In this document: positions 42,821 through 51,531 of the stretch, one piece after another | Layout: each line of letters opens with the position of its first letter | How positions within the stretch are numbered: position 1 is the first letter of the stretch | Assembly: GCF_025137375.1 (NCBI RefSeq) | Contig: NZ_CP073720.1 | Coordinates: 5,046,501-5,110,500 of the forward strand | Direction of reading: 5' to 3' | Origin: Dactylosporangium fulvum | Lineage (GTDB): Bacteria > Actinomycetota > Actinomycetes > Mycobacteriales > Micromonosporaceae | DNA: 64,000 bases | Made by a program: the position numbers and the translations under genes | Notes under the pieces: model-generated | Databases searched by the model: none | What the model saw: the letters and a program-made list of their open reading frames with translations, nothing else | Told to the model about the DNA's origin: nothing

Positions 42821-44193
42821 GCACCGGCTCGGCGCCCTGCGGTCGGACCGTCGAGCAGTGCCCCGTCGACCAGGTGGCCGGCGGCGCCCGTGTAGCGGGA
42901 CGGGTCGCACAGGTCGTCGAGGTCCAGCGCCTTCGTCGCCGGTTCGTCCGCCAGCACCTCGGCGAGCGGCAGGCCCCGCCGGTCGGCCTCCGCCGCCGCC
43001 CGGGACAGCAACCGCCGGGCCTCCGGCTTGCCCAGCGCCGGGGTCAGCACCGCCGCCAGGCGTTCCGACACCACCTGGCCGCCGGTGCGGGCCAGGTTGT
43101 CGCGCATCCGGTCCGGGCGCGGCTCCAGGCCCTCCGCCAGGGCCGCCGCCGTGTGCGCGGCGCCGCCGGTCAACCGTAACGCCTCCCGCAGCAGCGGCCA
43201 CTCCGCGTGCCAGCCGCCCGCCGAGCGCTCGTCCTCGCCGAGCAGCGCCTGCGTCAGGCCCGTCGCCAGCACCGGCACCTGCAGGGCCGCGGACCGCACC
43301 AGCGTCGCGAGGACCGGGTTGCGCTTGTGCGGCATCGCCGAGGAGGCGCCGCCGGCCGGCTCCACGACCTCGCCGATCTCGGTCCGCGCCAGCGTCAGCA
43401 CGTCGACCGCGAACTTGCCCAGCGCGCCCGCGGTGAAGCCGAGCGCCGCGCCCAGGTCGGCGACCGGGGTGCGCAGCGCGTGCCAGGGGAGGGCCGGGCG
43501 GGCGAGGCCGGTCTCGTCGGCGAACGCGGCCGCCAGGTCGGCTGCGTACGACGCGGGCGCCCCGCCGTCGACACGCGCGTACTCGAGGTAGCCGGCGAGC
43601 GTCCCGGCGGCGCCGCCCAGCGAGACCGGCAGGCCGCCGTCGAGGAGCCGGGCCAGCCGCGTGTCGGCGTCCAGGACCAGCTGCCGCCAGCCGGCCGCCT
43701 TCAGCCCGAACGTCGTCGGCACCGCGTGCAGCGCCAGGGTCCGGCCGGCGACCGGGGTGTCGCGGTGCGCCGCCGCCAGCGCGGCCAGCGCACCCGCGGT
43801 GCGGGCCAGGTCGTCGCGGACCAGCCGCAGCACCCGCGCCGCGACCAGCATCGCGCCGGTGTCGAGGATGTCCTGGCTGGTGGAGCCGCGGTGCACGTAC
43901 TCGGCGGACGGCGGGTCGACCTCGGCCACCCGCGCGGTGAGCGCCGCGACCAGCCCGACGACCGGGTTCGCGGTCGCCCGGGCCGCGACCGCGAGCGCCC
44001 GCGTGTCGAACAGCTCGGCACGAGCCGTGCGCGTGATGACGGCGGCGGCCTGCGCCGGCAGGCGGCCCAGCCGGGCCTGGGCCCGGGCGAGCGCCGCCTC
44101 CGCGTCGAGCATCGCCTGGAGCCAGGCCCGGTCGCTGACGAGCGCCTCCACGGGCGTCCCGGCGCTGACGGGGCTCAGCAGGCCCGTACTCAC
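42817..44193 (-). CDS. creD: Nitrosuccinate lyase CreD-like (aspartase/fumarase superfamily)
   Basis: A 458-residue member of the fumarase/aspartase superfamily, closest in pattern to 3-carboxy-cis,cis-muconate cycloisomerase (PcaB). Motifs: YVHRGSTSQDILDTGAMLVA, the GGASSAMPHKRNPVLATLV signature loop with the catalytic Ser, and GGWHAEWPLLREALRL. No pca gene is nearby. Instead it follows a CreE-like flavoenzyme gene, its start overlapping that stop (GTGA). In the nitrous-acid pathway CreD/CreE pairs are encoded like this, and CreD cleaves nitrosuccinate to nitrite and fumarate. I infer that role from context; a muconate-type role is the alternative. Its stop overlaps the stop of the convergent lipoprotein gene. 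Confidence 0.75.
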   Translation of the reverse strand: MSTGLLSPVSAGTPVEALVSDRAWLQAMLDAEAALARAQARLGRLPAQAAAVITRTARAELFDTRALAVAARATANPVVGLVAALTARVAEVDPPSAEYVHRGSTSQDILDTGAMLVAARVLRLVRDDLARTAGALAALAAAHRDTPVAGRTLALHAVPTTFGLKAAGWRQLVLDADTRLARLLDGGLPVSLGGAAGTLAGYLEYARVDGGAPASYAADLAAAFADETGLARPALPWHALRTPVADLGAALGFTAGALGKFAVDVLTLARTEIGEVVEPAGGASSAMPHKRNPVLATLVRSAALQVPVLATGLTQALLGEDERSAGGWHAEWPLLREALRLTGGAAHTAAALAEGLEPRPDRMRDNLARTGGQVVSERLAAVLTPALGKPEARRLLSRAAAEADRRGLPLAEVLADEPATKALDLDDLCDPSRYTGAAGHLVDGALLDGPTAGRRAGA

Positions 44194-46112
44194 ACCACCA
44201 CCCCCGTGAACGAGGGAGCGGACCGCGGCACGGACGCCGGCGCCAGGTCCCGGACCGCGGCCGCGATCGCGTCGGCGTCGCCGAGGGTCACCGAGTCGAC
44301 GCCGGGCCGGATGCCGGCCGCAGTGACCCAGTGGACGGACTCGGTCGGCACGCCGTACGCGAACCGGCGCGGATGGGGCTGCCCCTGCCCGTCGACGACG
44401 TGGTACGGGCGCCGGGTGACCGCGAGGCCACCGGTCTCGTGGAAGCCGCCGCCGGCACACGGGATGCGGTACGGCCGGCACTGCTCGGTGTCGAGCATGT
44501 GCCGCAGCAGCGGATCCGCCGTCCGGCGCAGGTCGACGTCGTGCAGCCGCGCCTCGACGAGGGCCGCGGCCCGCACCGGCTCGTCCGGCACCGCCGCCGA
44601 CACGGCGACGAACGCCGGATCCTCGGTGTCCACGAGGATCTGGGTGCCGGGCCCGGTCAGCTCCACCACGCCGCTCTCGATGACGGCGGCGAGCTCCTCG
44701 ACCCGCGACGCGGGCGGGCCGATCGACAGGAACGCGTTGAACGGCGTGTACCAGGCGGTGAGCTCGTCGCGGTACGAGTCGCCGTCGAGCCCGCCGTGGT
44801 CGACCACGAGGCGGATCTCGTTGCGCAGGTCCCGCAGGACGTCCAGGGCGGCCTTGAGCGGCCCGCTGACGTTGCCGAGCCGGGCCTGCCCGACGTCGCG
44901 CGCCAGGTACTCCAGCGCCCAGGCGCGGAACTCGGCCCGCCCGGCGAAGCGGCGCCGCCCGGCCGGCCGGGCCAGCCGCTCCCAGTCCCAGCGGTCCGCC
45001 GCCGCGACGCCGTGCTCGTCGAGCAGGCCCGCCGGGTCGGCGAGGTATCGGGCGGTGAACGCCGCCCGGTCGCCGGGCTGCAGCAGCGTCGCGTAGTACA
45101 CGCTCTCCACCTCGGCGGCGACGAGCGGCCACAGGTCGCGGCCGAACCGCAGCGTGCCGTGCCGTTCCCGCAGCCGTGCGATCACCTCGGGCGTGAGGAC
45201 CCGCGGCGTGTGCCGGCCCGACGCGCCCTTCTCGTTCTCGCCCCGGGCGTGCGACGGCACCCCGCGCCGCGAACCGGCGAACAGGCGCGGCTCGCGGCCG
45301 CTCGGGACGTACCGCAGCCGACCGCCCTCCCGCTCGAAGCGCCCGCCGCGGCCGGCCGTCAGCAGGGCCAGGTAGTCGAAGAAGTTCAGCCCCAGCCCGC
45401 GGATCAGCACCGGCGCACCCGGTTCCAGGGCGTCGAGGTCGACGTCGGCGGGGTTGGCCTGGGTGAGGTACGTGAGCCGGTGGACCCGCGCGAGGCTCGC
45501 CGCACGGGCCTGCGCCGGCGGCAGCAGCGACGGCACGTGCCCCTGCGCCAGGACGACCGCGTCGAGGTGGTGCAGCCGGGTGCCGTCGGCGAGGCGCACG
45601 CCCTGCGGCCCGCCCGGCACGCCGCTGGTGTCGGCGATCGCCACCGCCCGCGACCGGTGCACCCGGACCGTCACGTGCGCCGGGGCGGCCGCGACGACAC
45701 CGGCGAAGCTGTCGGCGAGGTACCGGCCGTAGAGGGCCCGGCTCGGGTAGTCGTCGGGCCCGAGTCGCTGCGCCTCCGCCAGGGTTCTGTCGTCGGCGCC
45801 GCCGATCGGGCCGAGCAGCGCGAGCTGCCTCGCCCAGTCGTAGAGGCTCGGGCCCGGCTCGATCGGGCCGTCGATCCGCGCGGTGCGGTCGGTGTAGACG
45901 GTGATCTGCGCGGCGACCGTGTTGGTGAGCAGCAGCCGCGACTGGTCCGTGCGCCAGACCGCCCCCGCACCGGGCTCCGTCGCGTCGACGACGTGCACGG
46001 TCACGGCCGTGAACCGCGGCTCGTGCCGCTCCTGCGCGCACAGCCGCTCCAGCACCGACAGCCCGCGGGGCCCGGCGCCGATGATGCAGAGATGGAACCG
46101 TCCGTCGTTCAC
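44190..46112 (-). CDS. creE: CreE-like FAD-dependent aspartate N-monooxygenase
   Basis: A 640-residue FAD/NAD(P)-binding protein. The dinucleotide loop is CIIGAGPRGLSVLERLCAQE (G12-x-G-P-x-G), a second nucleotide region VLAQGHVPSLLPP and LIRGLGLNFFDYLALLTAGR, and a long C-terminal half with LPGTQILVDTEDPAF-like strands. Length and motifs fit the CreE/FzmM family that oxidises L-aspartate to nitrosuccinate. The overlap with the lyase gene downstream and with the FAD monooxygenase gene upstream (GTGA at both ends) indicates coupled expression. The enzymatic step is inferred from the family and context; general NAD_binding_9 proteins of other function exist. Confidence 0.75.
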   Translation of the reverse strand: MNDGRFHLCIIGAGPRGLSVLERLCAQERHEPRFTAVTVHVVDATEPGAGAVWRTDQSRLLLTNTVAAQITVYTDRTARIDGPIEPGPSLYDWARQLALLGPIGGADDRTLAEAQRLGPDDYPSRALYGRYLADSFAGVVAAAPAHVTVRVHRSRAVAIADTSGVPGGPQGVRLADGTRLHHLDAVVLAQGHVPSLLPPAQARAASLARVHRLTYLTQANPADVDLDALEPGAPVLIRGLGLNFFDYLALLTAGRGGRFEREGGRLRYVPSGREPRLFAGSRRGVPSHARGENEKGASGRHTPRVLTPEVIARLRERHGTLRFGRDLWPLVAAEVESVYYATLLQPGDRAAFTARYLADPAGLLDEHGVAAADRWDWERLARPAGRRRFAGRAEFRAWALEYLARDVGQARLGNVSGPLKAALDVLRDLRNEIRLVVDHGGLDGDSYRDELTAWYTPFNAFLSIGPPASRVEELAAVIESGVVELTGPGTQILVDTEDPAFVAVSAAVPDEPVRAAALVEARLHDVDLRRTADPLLRHMLDTEQCRPYRIPCAGGGFHETGGLAVTRRPYHVVDGQGQPHPRRFAYGVPTESVHWVTAAGIRPGVDSVTLGDADAIAAAVRDLAPASVPRSAPSFTGVVV

Positions 46113-47275
46113 CGCACCGCTCCGATCCGTTCCTCGTGCATCCACGCGACCTCGTCGTGCAACTGCTCGGCCGTCATCGCGGCGAGCAGCCGGTTGCGGG
46201 CCGCCGCCGCGTCGCCGGCCGGGTGCCACAGCCGGATGCTCTCCCGCGAGATGCGCTGGATCGCCGCCGTCCGGCCGCGCCGGCGGTCCCGGTACTCCGC
46301 GAGCCCTGCCGGGCCCCGCTCGACCAGCTCCGCCAGCAGTACCGCGTCCTCGAGCGCCTGGCAGGCACCCTGGGCCGCGTAGTGCAGCATCGGGTGGGCG
46401 GCGTCGCCGAGCAGCGTCACCCGGCCGTCGCACCACTCGTCGACCGGCTCGCGGTCCACGAGCACCCAGGCGCGCCAGTCGCGGCCGAGGTCGAGCAGGT
46501 GCCGGGCGGCCGGCAGCCGGCGGAACTCCCGGCGCACCCGCTCGGTCGTCGCCGGGATGCCGGCGAACGCCTCGGTCACGCCGTCGTCGCTGCTCGCCGC
46601 GAGGTTGAGGAACCGGCCGCCGCCGATCGGGTAGTGCACGAAGTGGCACTTCGGCCCGGCCCACCAGGTCACCGCGGCGGTCCGCAGCGGTGCCGGTACC
46701 TCTTCGATGGGGATGATCGAGCGGTACACCGTGATGCCGGAGACCCTGGGCTCGCCGTCGCCGACGAGCTGCTCGCGGATCGCGGAGCGGATGCCGTCGG
46801 CCCCGACGAGCACGGTGCCGGTGACCCGGGCGCCGGTCGCGAGGACCGCGGTGGCGCCGGTGGCGTCCTGCGCGTACCCGACGACGGGGCTGGCGGCGCG
46901 CAGCTCGACGCCGGGGGCGGCGCGGCAGGCGTCGAGCAGCAGGCCGTACAGGTGGCCGCGGTGCACGACGACGTAGGAACTGCCGAAGCGGCGCTGGTAC
47001 TGCCCGGTCAGCGGCATGCTCACCACGTGCGCGCCGGTGACGCCGTCCATGAACCGCAGCTCGTCCATCGGCGTGGCGATCGCCCGCACCGCCGTGCCGA
47101 GCCCCAGCCGGTCCAGTGCGTGGATGCCGTTCGGCGCCAGCTGGATCCCGGCGCCGAGCTCGGCGAACTCGGCGCTGCGCTCCAGCACGGTCGCGCGGTG
47201 GCCGCGGGCGGCGACGGCCAGCGCGAGCGCGAGCCCGCCGATCCCGCCACCCACGACGACGACGTGTTCGCTCAC
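46109..47275 (-). CDS. FAD-dependent aromatic monooxygenase
   Basis: A 388-residue class-A flavin monooxygenase of the salicylate/3-hydroxybenzoate hydroxylase type. It has VVVVGGGIGGLALALAVAAR (FAD loop), LVGADGIRSAIRE (DG motif, NADPH side) and RVTLLGDAAHPMLHYAAQGA (second FAD motif). It should hydroxylate an aromatic ring. In cremeomycin-type clusters such an enzyme modifies the aminobenzoate before or after diazotisation. It overlaps both neighbours by four bases (GTGA), and so is a fixed part of the operon. Confidence 0.88.
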   Translation of the reverse strand: MSEHVVVVGGGIGGLALALAVAARGHRATVLERSAEFAELGAGIQLAPNGIHALDRLGLGTAVRAIATPMDELRFMDGVTGAHVVSMPLTGQYQRRFGSSYVVVHRGHLYGLLLDACRAAPGVELRAASPVVGYAQDATGATAVLATGARVTGTVLVGADGIRSAIREQLVGDGEPRVSGITVYRSIIPIEEVPAPLRTAAVTWWAGPKCHFVHYPIGGGRFLNLAASSDDGVTEAFAGIPATTERVRREFRRLPAARHLLDLGRDWRAWVLVDREPVDEWCDGRVTLLGDAAHPMLHYAAQGACQALEDAVLLAELVERGPAGLAEYRDRRRGRTAAIQRISRESIRLWHPAGDAAAARNRLLAAMTAEQLHDEVAWMHEERIGAVR

Positions 47276-48813
47276 CGGTCCGCGCTCCCCAGCAGGCGGG
47301 CCAGCTCCAGACGCTTGATCTTGGTGGTGGCCGTCTGCGGCAGGTCGGCGAGGCGCCACTGCACCGGCTCCGCCATCGCCGGCAGCGCGGACACCGCGGA
47401 GCGCCACGCGGCCCGGTCCAGCGGCCGGTCGTCCTTCGTGCACACCACCGGGACCGGCGCGCCGTCGGTGCCGGGCACGATGATGACCTCGGCGAGCTCG
47501 TCGAGCCGGGCGAAGAGGTGGTCCTCGGCGGCGAGCGTGCTGCCGAAGCCGGGGATCTCGTCGACCTCGCGGTCGAGCAGGTGCAGGCAGCCCCAGCGGG
47601 TCCGGTAGCCCAGGTCGCCCATCCGCCACCAGGAGCCGTCGCGCTGGCCGTCGTAGCGTTGCTGCTCGCCGAGGTACGTCAGGACCCGCCCGTCGGTGCG
47701 CACCTCGATGAAGCCGGGCGACGACGCGGTCACCCGCCGGCCGTCGCGGCTCACCACCCGCACGTCGGTCATGCCGGGGAAGGGACGGCCGACGCACCGG
47801 CCGTCGGCGTCGAGCGCGCGCTGTCTGGTGAAGGCGCGTGCGACGACGGGGCCGACCTCGCTCTGGCCGTACAACTGCCCGAACACCGGGAACCGGTGAC
47901 CGGACGCACCCAGCATGCGGTGCACGGTCCGCGGGTGGATCGCGTCGAACGTGCTGCTGAAGTACTTCACGCTCGCCAGCGGCCGGCGCGGGTCGTCCGC
48001 GAGCTCCTCCCACCGCATGAACGTGTTCGGGTGCGCCTCCAGCACGCCGGGGCGCACCTCGGCGAACAGGTCCGCGACCAGGCGCGGGTCGTCGTCGGCG
48101 AGCACGACGAGCGGGAACCCGCGCAGCAGCGTGATCGAGAGCGCGGTGAACAGCCGCGAGTGCACGAACGACACGTGGATGGCGACCGGCCGCCGGCGGC
48201 GGACGAGCGCGGCGACCGACGCCTGCGGCCGGTGCCGCGCCTGCAGCGTCCGTCCGGTGTGGACGGCCAGCTTCGGCACGCCCGTCGTGCCGGACGTGTG
48301 GGTCACCAGCGTGGGGTGCTCCGGCGGTACCGTGACCGCCGGCTGCTCGGGGACCTCGGCGCGCTCGAACAGCCGCACCGCGTCGAGCACCCCGCCGGCG
48401 TGCGCGGCGATGTCGGACGGGAGGTCGTGGTCAAGCTTGGCCCGGTCGGTGAGCAGGAACGGCCGCTCCACCCGGCGCACCAGCTCGGCGACCGTGGCGC
48501 CGTCGAGCTTCGGGGAGAGCAGCACCGGTACCGCACCGATGCGCGCGATGGCGCAGGCGAGCAGGGTGATGTCGAAGCCGTTGGTCTTGTAGACCACCAC
48601 CCGGTCCCCGGTGCGCACACCCGCCGCCCACAGCCGTGACGCCGCGTCGGCGACGAGCCCGGCGATCTGTGCGACGGTCGTGCGCCGGCCGAGATGCGGC
48701 GCGATGGCGAGGTCGTGGTCGAGGACCACGACGTTGTCGGGGTGGCGGTGCGCGGCCCGCTCGAACAGCGTGCCGAGCCGGATGCCGCGGTTGCCGATGC
48801 GCTGCAGGAACAT
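47272..48813 (-). CDS. creM: AMP-dependent ligase, CreM-like diazotase candidate
   Basis: A 513-residue ANL-superfamily ligase. P-loop motif VTHTSGTTGVPKLAVHTG, then FGQLYGQSEVGPV (A5) and MGDLGYRTRWGCLHLLDREV (A7/A8), with TTKIKR as the late catalytic Lys. No CoA- or carrier-specific partner is encoded nearby. In cremeomycin and avenalumic acid pathways an enzyme of this type (CreM, AvaA6) uses ATP and nitrite to diazotise an aromatic amine; its position in a CreD/CreE operon makes that role likely here. A plain acyl-CoA or aryl-acid ligase remains possible. GGAGG lies before ATG 48813. Confidence 0.75.
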   Translation of the reverse strand: MFLQRIGNRGIRLGTLFERAAHRHPDNVVVLDHDLAIAPHLGRRTTVAQIAGLVADAASRLWAAGVRTGDRVVVYKTNGFDITLLACAIARIGAVPVLLSPKLDGATVAELVRRVERPFLLTDRAKLDHDLPSDIAAHAGGVLDAVRLFERAEVPEQPAVTVPPEHPTLVTHTSGTTGVPKLAVHTGRTLQARHRPQASVAALVRRRRPVAIHVSFVHSRLFTALSITLLRGFPLVVLADDDPRLVADLFAEVRPGVLEAHPNTFMRWEELADDPRRPLASVKYFSSTFDAIHPRTVHRMLGASGHRFPVFGQLYGQSEVGPVVARAFTRQRALDADGRCVGRPFPGMTDVRVVSRDGRRVTASSPGFIEVRTDGRVLTYLGEQQRYDGQRDGSWWRMGDLGYRTRWGCLHLLDREVDEIPGFGSTLAAEDHLFARLDELAEVIIVPGTDGAPVPVVCTKDDRPLDRAAWRSAVSALPAMAEPVQWRLADLPQTATTKIKRLELARLLGSADR

Positions 48814-48823
48814 GCGTCCTCCG

Positions 48824-49363
48824 TCACGCCTTCTCGATGACCACTTTGACCCGTTGCAGGGTGTCCGCCAGGTCCGACTGGACCTTGGTACCCCACTCGG
48901 CGAAGAACCGTGTGCGCTCCGCCTCGTCCATGTCCGCGGTGATCTTGCGGATGCCCTCGGTGGGCCGCCCCATGCGGAAGTGGTGGACGAGCGTCGACCC
49001 GTCCCCGTCCGGCTCGACCTCGAACGACCACACGCTGTCCTGCGTGCGACCGGCGCTGTCCCGCATCGCCCAGCGGAAGGCCTTGCCCGGCTCGGCGGCG
49101 ACGACCTCGGCCTCGGTCGTCCAGGTGCCCCGTACGACGGGCGCCCAGGCGACGACGTCCTCGCCGCGCAGGTTCTCGCCCTGGAAGACGGCACCGACAC
49201 TGCCCGGCGTGCCGGCGATCCAGCGGCCGCCGGTGCACTCGGTGCTCCATTCGCCGCTGCGCGGCAGATCACTGACGACGGCGTAGATTTCTTCGGGCCG
49301 CGCGGCGACGTGGAGATCGGCGCGGGCCTGGAAAAGCGGTGGACCGCTCAGAGTTTCGGCCAT
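48824..49363 (-). CDS. SRPBCC (START-like) protein, cyclase/aromatase family
   Basis: A 179-residue SRPBCC-fold protein: FQARADLHVAARPEEIYAVV, DLPRSGEWSTECTGG, and the late VHHFRMGRPTEG strand. Such proteins bind hydrophobic or aromatic ligands; some are polyketide cyclases. It is first in the operon, with the ligase gene 10 bases downstream. There is no Shine-Dalgarno sequence before ATG 49363; a promoter-like TTGACC and CAACAT end six bases upstream, so the message is probably leaderless. Confidence 0.85.
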   Translation of the reverse strand: MAETLSGPPLFQARADLHVAARPEEIYAVVSDLPRSGEWSTECTGGRWIAGTPGSVGAVFQGENLRGEDVVAWAPVVRGTWTTEAEVVAAEPGKAFRWAMRDSAGRTQDSVWSFEVEPDGDGSTLVHHFRMGRPTEGIRKITADMDEAERTRFFAEWGTKVQSDLADTLQRVKVVIEKA

Positions 49364-49369
49364 GCGAAG

Positions 49370-49399
49370 ATGTTGTGGGGCAGCGTTTTGTGCGGTCAA
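49370..49399 (-). promoter_or_regulatory. Promoter of the creD/E/M-like operon
   Basis: On the minus strand TTGACC (49394-49399) and CAACAT (49370-49375) are separated by 18 bases. The expected start of transcription coincides with the ATG at 49363, consistent with a leaderless message. Confidence 0.5.
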
Positions 49400-49452
49400 A
49401 GGCCCGGCCGCTGGTCCGTCAGGTCCGCGCCGGCCGATCGAAGCGCGACGAA

Positions 49453-49497
49453 ACCCGTCAAGCCCGCGGCCGCCGATCGGCCGCGGGCTCAACGGGT
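49453..49497 (-). terminator. Terminator between the two operons
   Basis: A perfect 12-bp stem (AGCCCGCGGCCG and complement, 5-base loop) extended by ACCCG/CGGGT outer pairs, 10 bases after the stop of the NmrA-type gene. It separates the oxygenase operon from the creD/E/M-like operon. Confidence 0.85.
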
Positions 49498-49507
49498 CCG
49501 ACACGTG

Positions 49508-50365
49508 CTACGGGAGGAAGTCCGCCGCGTGGTCGTGGGCCCACTCGGCGAACGTCCGTGCCGGGCGGCCGGTCACGCGTTCGACCACGTCCGTCACCTC
49601 ATACGGCACGCCGTCCGTCGCCGCCCAGTAGCCTATCGTCGCCTCGATCACCCACTCCGGCACGATCCGGGCCAGCTCGGCCCGGCCCTGATCCGGGGTC
49701 AGTTCCGCCACGCGGACCGGGCGGCCCGTCGCCTCGGCGATCAGCTCCGCCTGCCGGCGCTGGGTCACCGACTCCGGGCCGGTGATGAGGTACCGCGCGC
49801 CCTCGTGGCCCGGAGTCGTCAACGCCGCGGCGGCCACGGCGGCGATGTCGCGCTCGTGGATCGCGTCGCTGTGCGACTCCGGATACGGGAACCGGACCAC
49901 GCCCTCGGCCCGGATCGACCTGTCCCAGCCCCACAACAGCACGTTGCTCGCGAAGTTGTCCGGCCGCAGATACGTCGTCGCCAGACCTGAGGCGTCCAGC
50001 GCCTGCTCGACGACGCGGTGCATGTCGGCGATCGCCTTGCGGGCCGGGATCCGGTCCAGCACGGTGTCGGACGACAGCAGCACCACGTGCTCGACCCCGG
50101 CGGACCGGGCCGCCGCGACGAACGCGTCGACGCCCTGCGGCACCGCGTAGAGGAACACCTTGCGGACGCCCGCCAGGGCGGCCGGCAGGCTCTCGGGGAC
50201 GGTCAGGTCGGCGCGGACGGTCTCGACGGCGGCGGGCAGCTCGAGGCGGCCCGGGTCGCGGCCGGTCGCCCGGACCCGGACACCGGCGGCGAGCAGCTCG
50301 TCGACGACGGCGCGGCCGACCTGGCCGCCGCCGCCGAAGACGAGGACGGGATCGGTGACGGTCAT
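49508..50365 (-). CDS. NmrA-type NAD(P)-binding reductase
   Basis: A 285-residue atypical short-chain dehydrogenase. VLVFGGGGQVGRAVVDELLA is the dinucleotide loop, VRADLTVPESLPAAL and VFLYAVPQGVDAFV follow, and YLRPDNFASNVLLWG with ITGPESVTQRRQAEL fits the NmrA/quinone-oxidoreductase-2 group. It may reduce a quinone or imine, or act in a dediazotisation-like step known from related pathways (inference). AGGAGG precedes ATG 50365, which overlaps the stop of the acyltransferase gene (ATGA). It is last in its operon, before a strong terminator. Confidence 0.88.
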   Translation of the reverse strand: MTVTDPVLVFGGGGQVGRAVVDELLAAGVRVRATGRDPGRLELPAAVETVRADLTVPESLPAALAGVRKVFLYAVPQGVDAFVAAARSAGVEHVVLLSSDTVLDRIPARKAIADMHRVVEQALDASGLATTYLRPDNFASNVLLWGWDRSIRAEGVVRFPYPESHSDAIHERDIAAVAAAALTTPGHEGARYLITGPESVTQRRQAELIAEATGRPVRVAELTPDQGRAELARIVPEWVIEATIGYWAATDGVPYEVTDVVERVTGRPARTFAEWAHDHAADFLP

Positions 50366-51528
50366 CTGCTGGGACCTCCTGAGTGCTCGACGGTGAGAGC
50401 GGGCTGCCGCTGCTGCGGCACGACCGCGGCGCGGCGGGCGGTGGAGAAGCGGCGGGTGATCGGCCGCTCCACGGCGGTGTAGAGCAGCGCGGCCAGCGCG
50501 ATCGACACGGCGAGCTCGGCGGCGAGCAGCGCGATCGCGGCCGGGGTGCCGAACGTGCGGCCGAGCAGCGACCGCCCGGCGGCCAGGACGATGAAGTGCA
50601 GCAGGTAGAAGGCGAAGGAGATCTCGCCGAGCCAGCGGGCGGCCCGGCCGCGGAACGGCGTGAACCGGCCCTGCGCGTCGGCGGTCGCCGCCGCGGCGAT
50701 GAGCAGCACGATCGGCACGATGGTGACGGCGCGTTGCCCGTACAGGTACGGCACGAACGACGCCAGCGGCACGGCGACCGCCAGCAGGAGGGCGGACCAG
50801 CCGAGCCCGACGTCCCGCCACCGTCCACTGAGGACGGCGCGGGCGACCAGGATGCCCAGCGCGAAGTCGAGCAGCCGCACGGGCGGCAGGAAGTACGCGA
50901 ACCAGTACTGCGACTCGGACGCCTCCCACCCGCCGGGGACGCCCGGGGTCGACGGGAACACCAGGTAGGCCACGAGCGGGGTGGCGACGACCCCGGCGAC
51001 GGTGCCGGCGATCCAGTACTTCAGCCGGTCCTCGCGGATCCGGTTGGCGAGCACCAGCAGCAGCGGGAACGCCGCGTAGAAGATCGCCTCCGTGCCCAGC
51101 GACCAGCTCGGCGGGTTGACGCTGATGTTGACGAAGAAGTCGGGCACCCAGACCTGCAGCATGAACAGGTTGAGCACGGCCTGCCACGCCGGCGTGTACG
51201 CGGCCGCGAACACCACCATGGCGAGGATCCACGCGACCACGTAGTTCGGGTAGATCTTCACCAGCCGGCGGCGCCAGAACGCCCTGGGCGTGTCGTGCTC
51301 ACGCGCCGACCAGGTCAGCACGAAGCCGCTGAGCACGAAGAAGAACGTGACGCCGAGCGCGCCGAGCTGGGCCCCCGCCGTGGCGAAGCCGCCCGCGAGG
51401 CCCTGGTCGGCGAAGAGGCTGGTGCTCGGCAACTGCAGCGACGCGTGGTACACGAAGACGAGCAGGGCCGCTGGGAACCGTAAGCCCGTCAGCGAGGGCA
51501 GCCGGGAGGGCCGGTCGGGGGTGGTCAT
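50362..51528 (-). CDS. Acyltransferase 3 family membrane protein
   Basis: A 388-residue integral membrane acyltransferase (OafA/YrhL type) with about ten hydrophobic segments. The conserved N-terminus is LTGLRFPAALLVFVYHASLQ with the catalytic His, then FFFVLSGFVLTWSARE and RRRLVKIYPNYVVAW (RxxxxYP-like). It O-acylates a sugar or small molecule at the membrane. In this operon it may modify the pathway product. ATG 51528 is three bases after the upstream stop. Confidence 0.92.
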   Translation of the reverse strand: MTTPDRPSRLPSLTGLRFPAALLVFVYHASLQLPSTSLFADQGLAGGFATAGAQLGALGVTFFFVLSGFVLTWSAREHDTPRAFWRRRLVKIYPNYVVAWILAMVVFAAAYTPAWQAVLNLFMLQVWVPDFFVNISVNPPSWSLGTEAIFYAAFPLLLVLANRIREDRLKYWIAGTVAGVVATPLVAYLVFPSTPGVPGGWEASESQYWFAYFLPPVRLLDFALGILVARAVLSGRWRDVGLGWSALLLAVAVPLASFVPYLYGQRAVTIVPIVLLIAAAATADAQGRFTPFRGRAARWLGEISFAFYLLHFIVLAAGRSLLGRTFGTPAAIALLAAELAVSIALAALLYTAVERPITRRFSTARRAAVVPQQRQPALTVEHSGGPSR

Positions 51529-51531
51529 CGA

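Noticed and set aside
42817-44193. Simple annotation as pcaB (3-carboxy-cis,cis-muconate cycloisomerase)
   Set aside because: The family match is right, but no protocatechuate genes surround it; the coupled CreE-like flavoenzyme and AMP ligase make nitrosuccinate lyase the better call.
42817-46041. Single 1074-codon minus-strand frame over the creD- and creE-like genes
   Set aside because: Only its last 458 codons carry a real protein; the rest is the shifted frame of the creE-like gene, which has clear motifs and a GTGA overlap.
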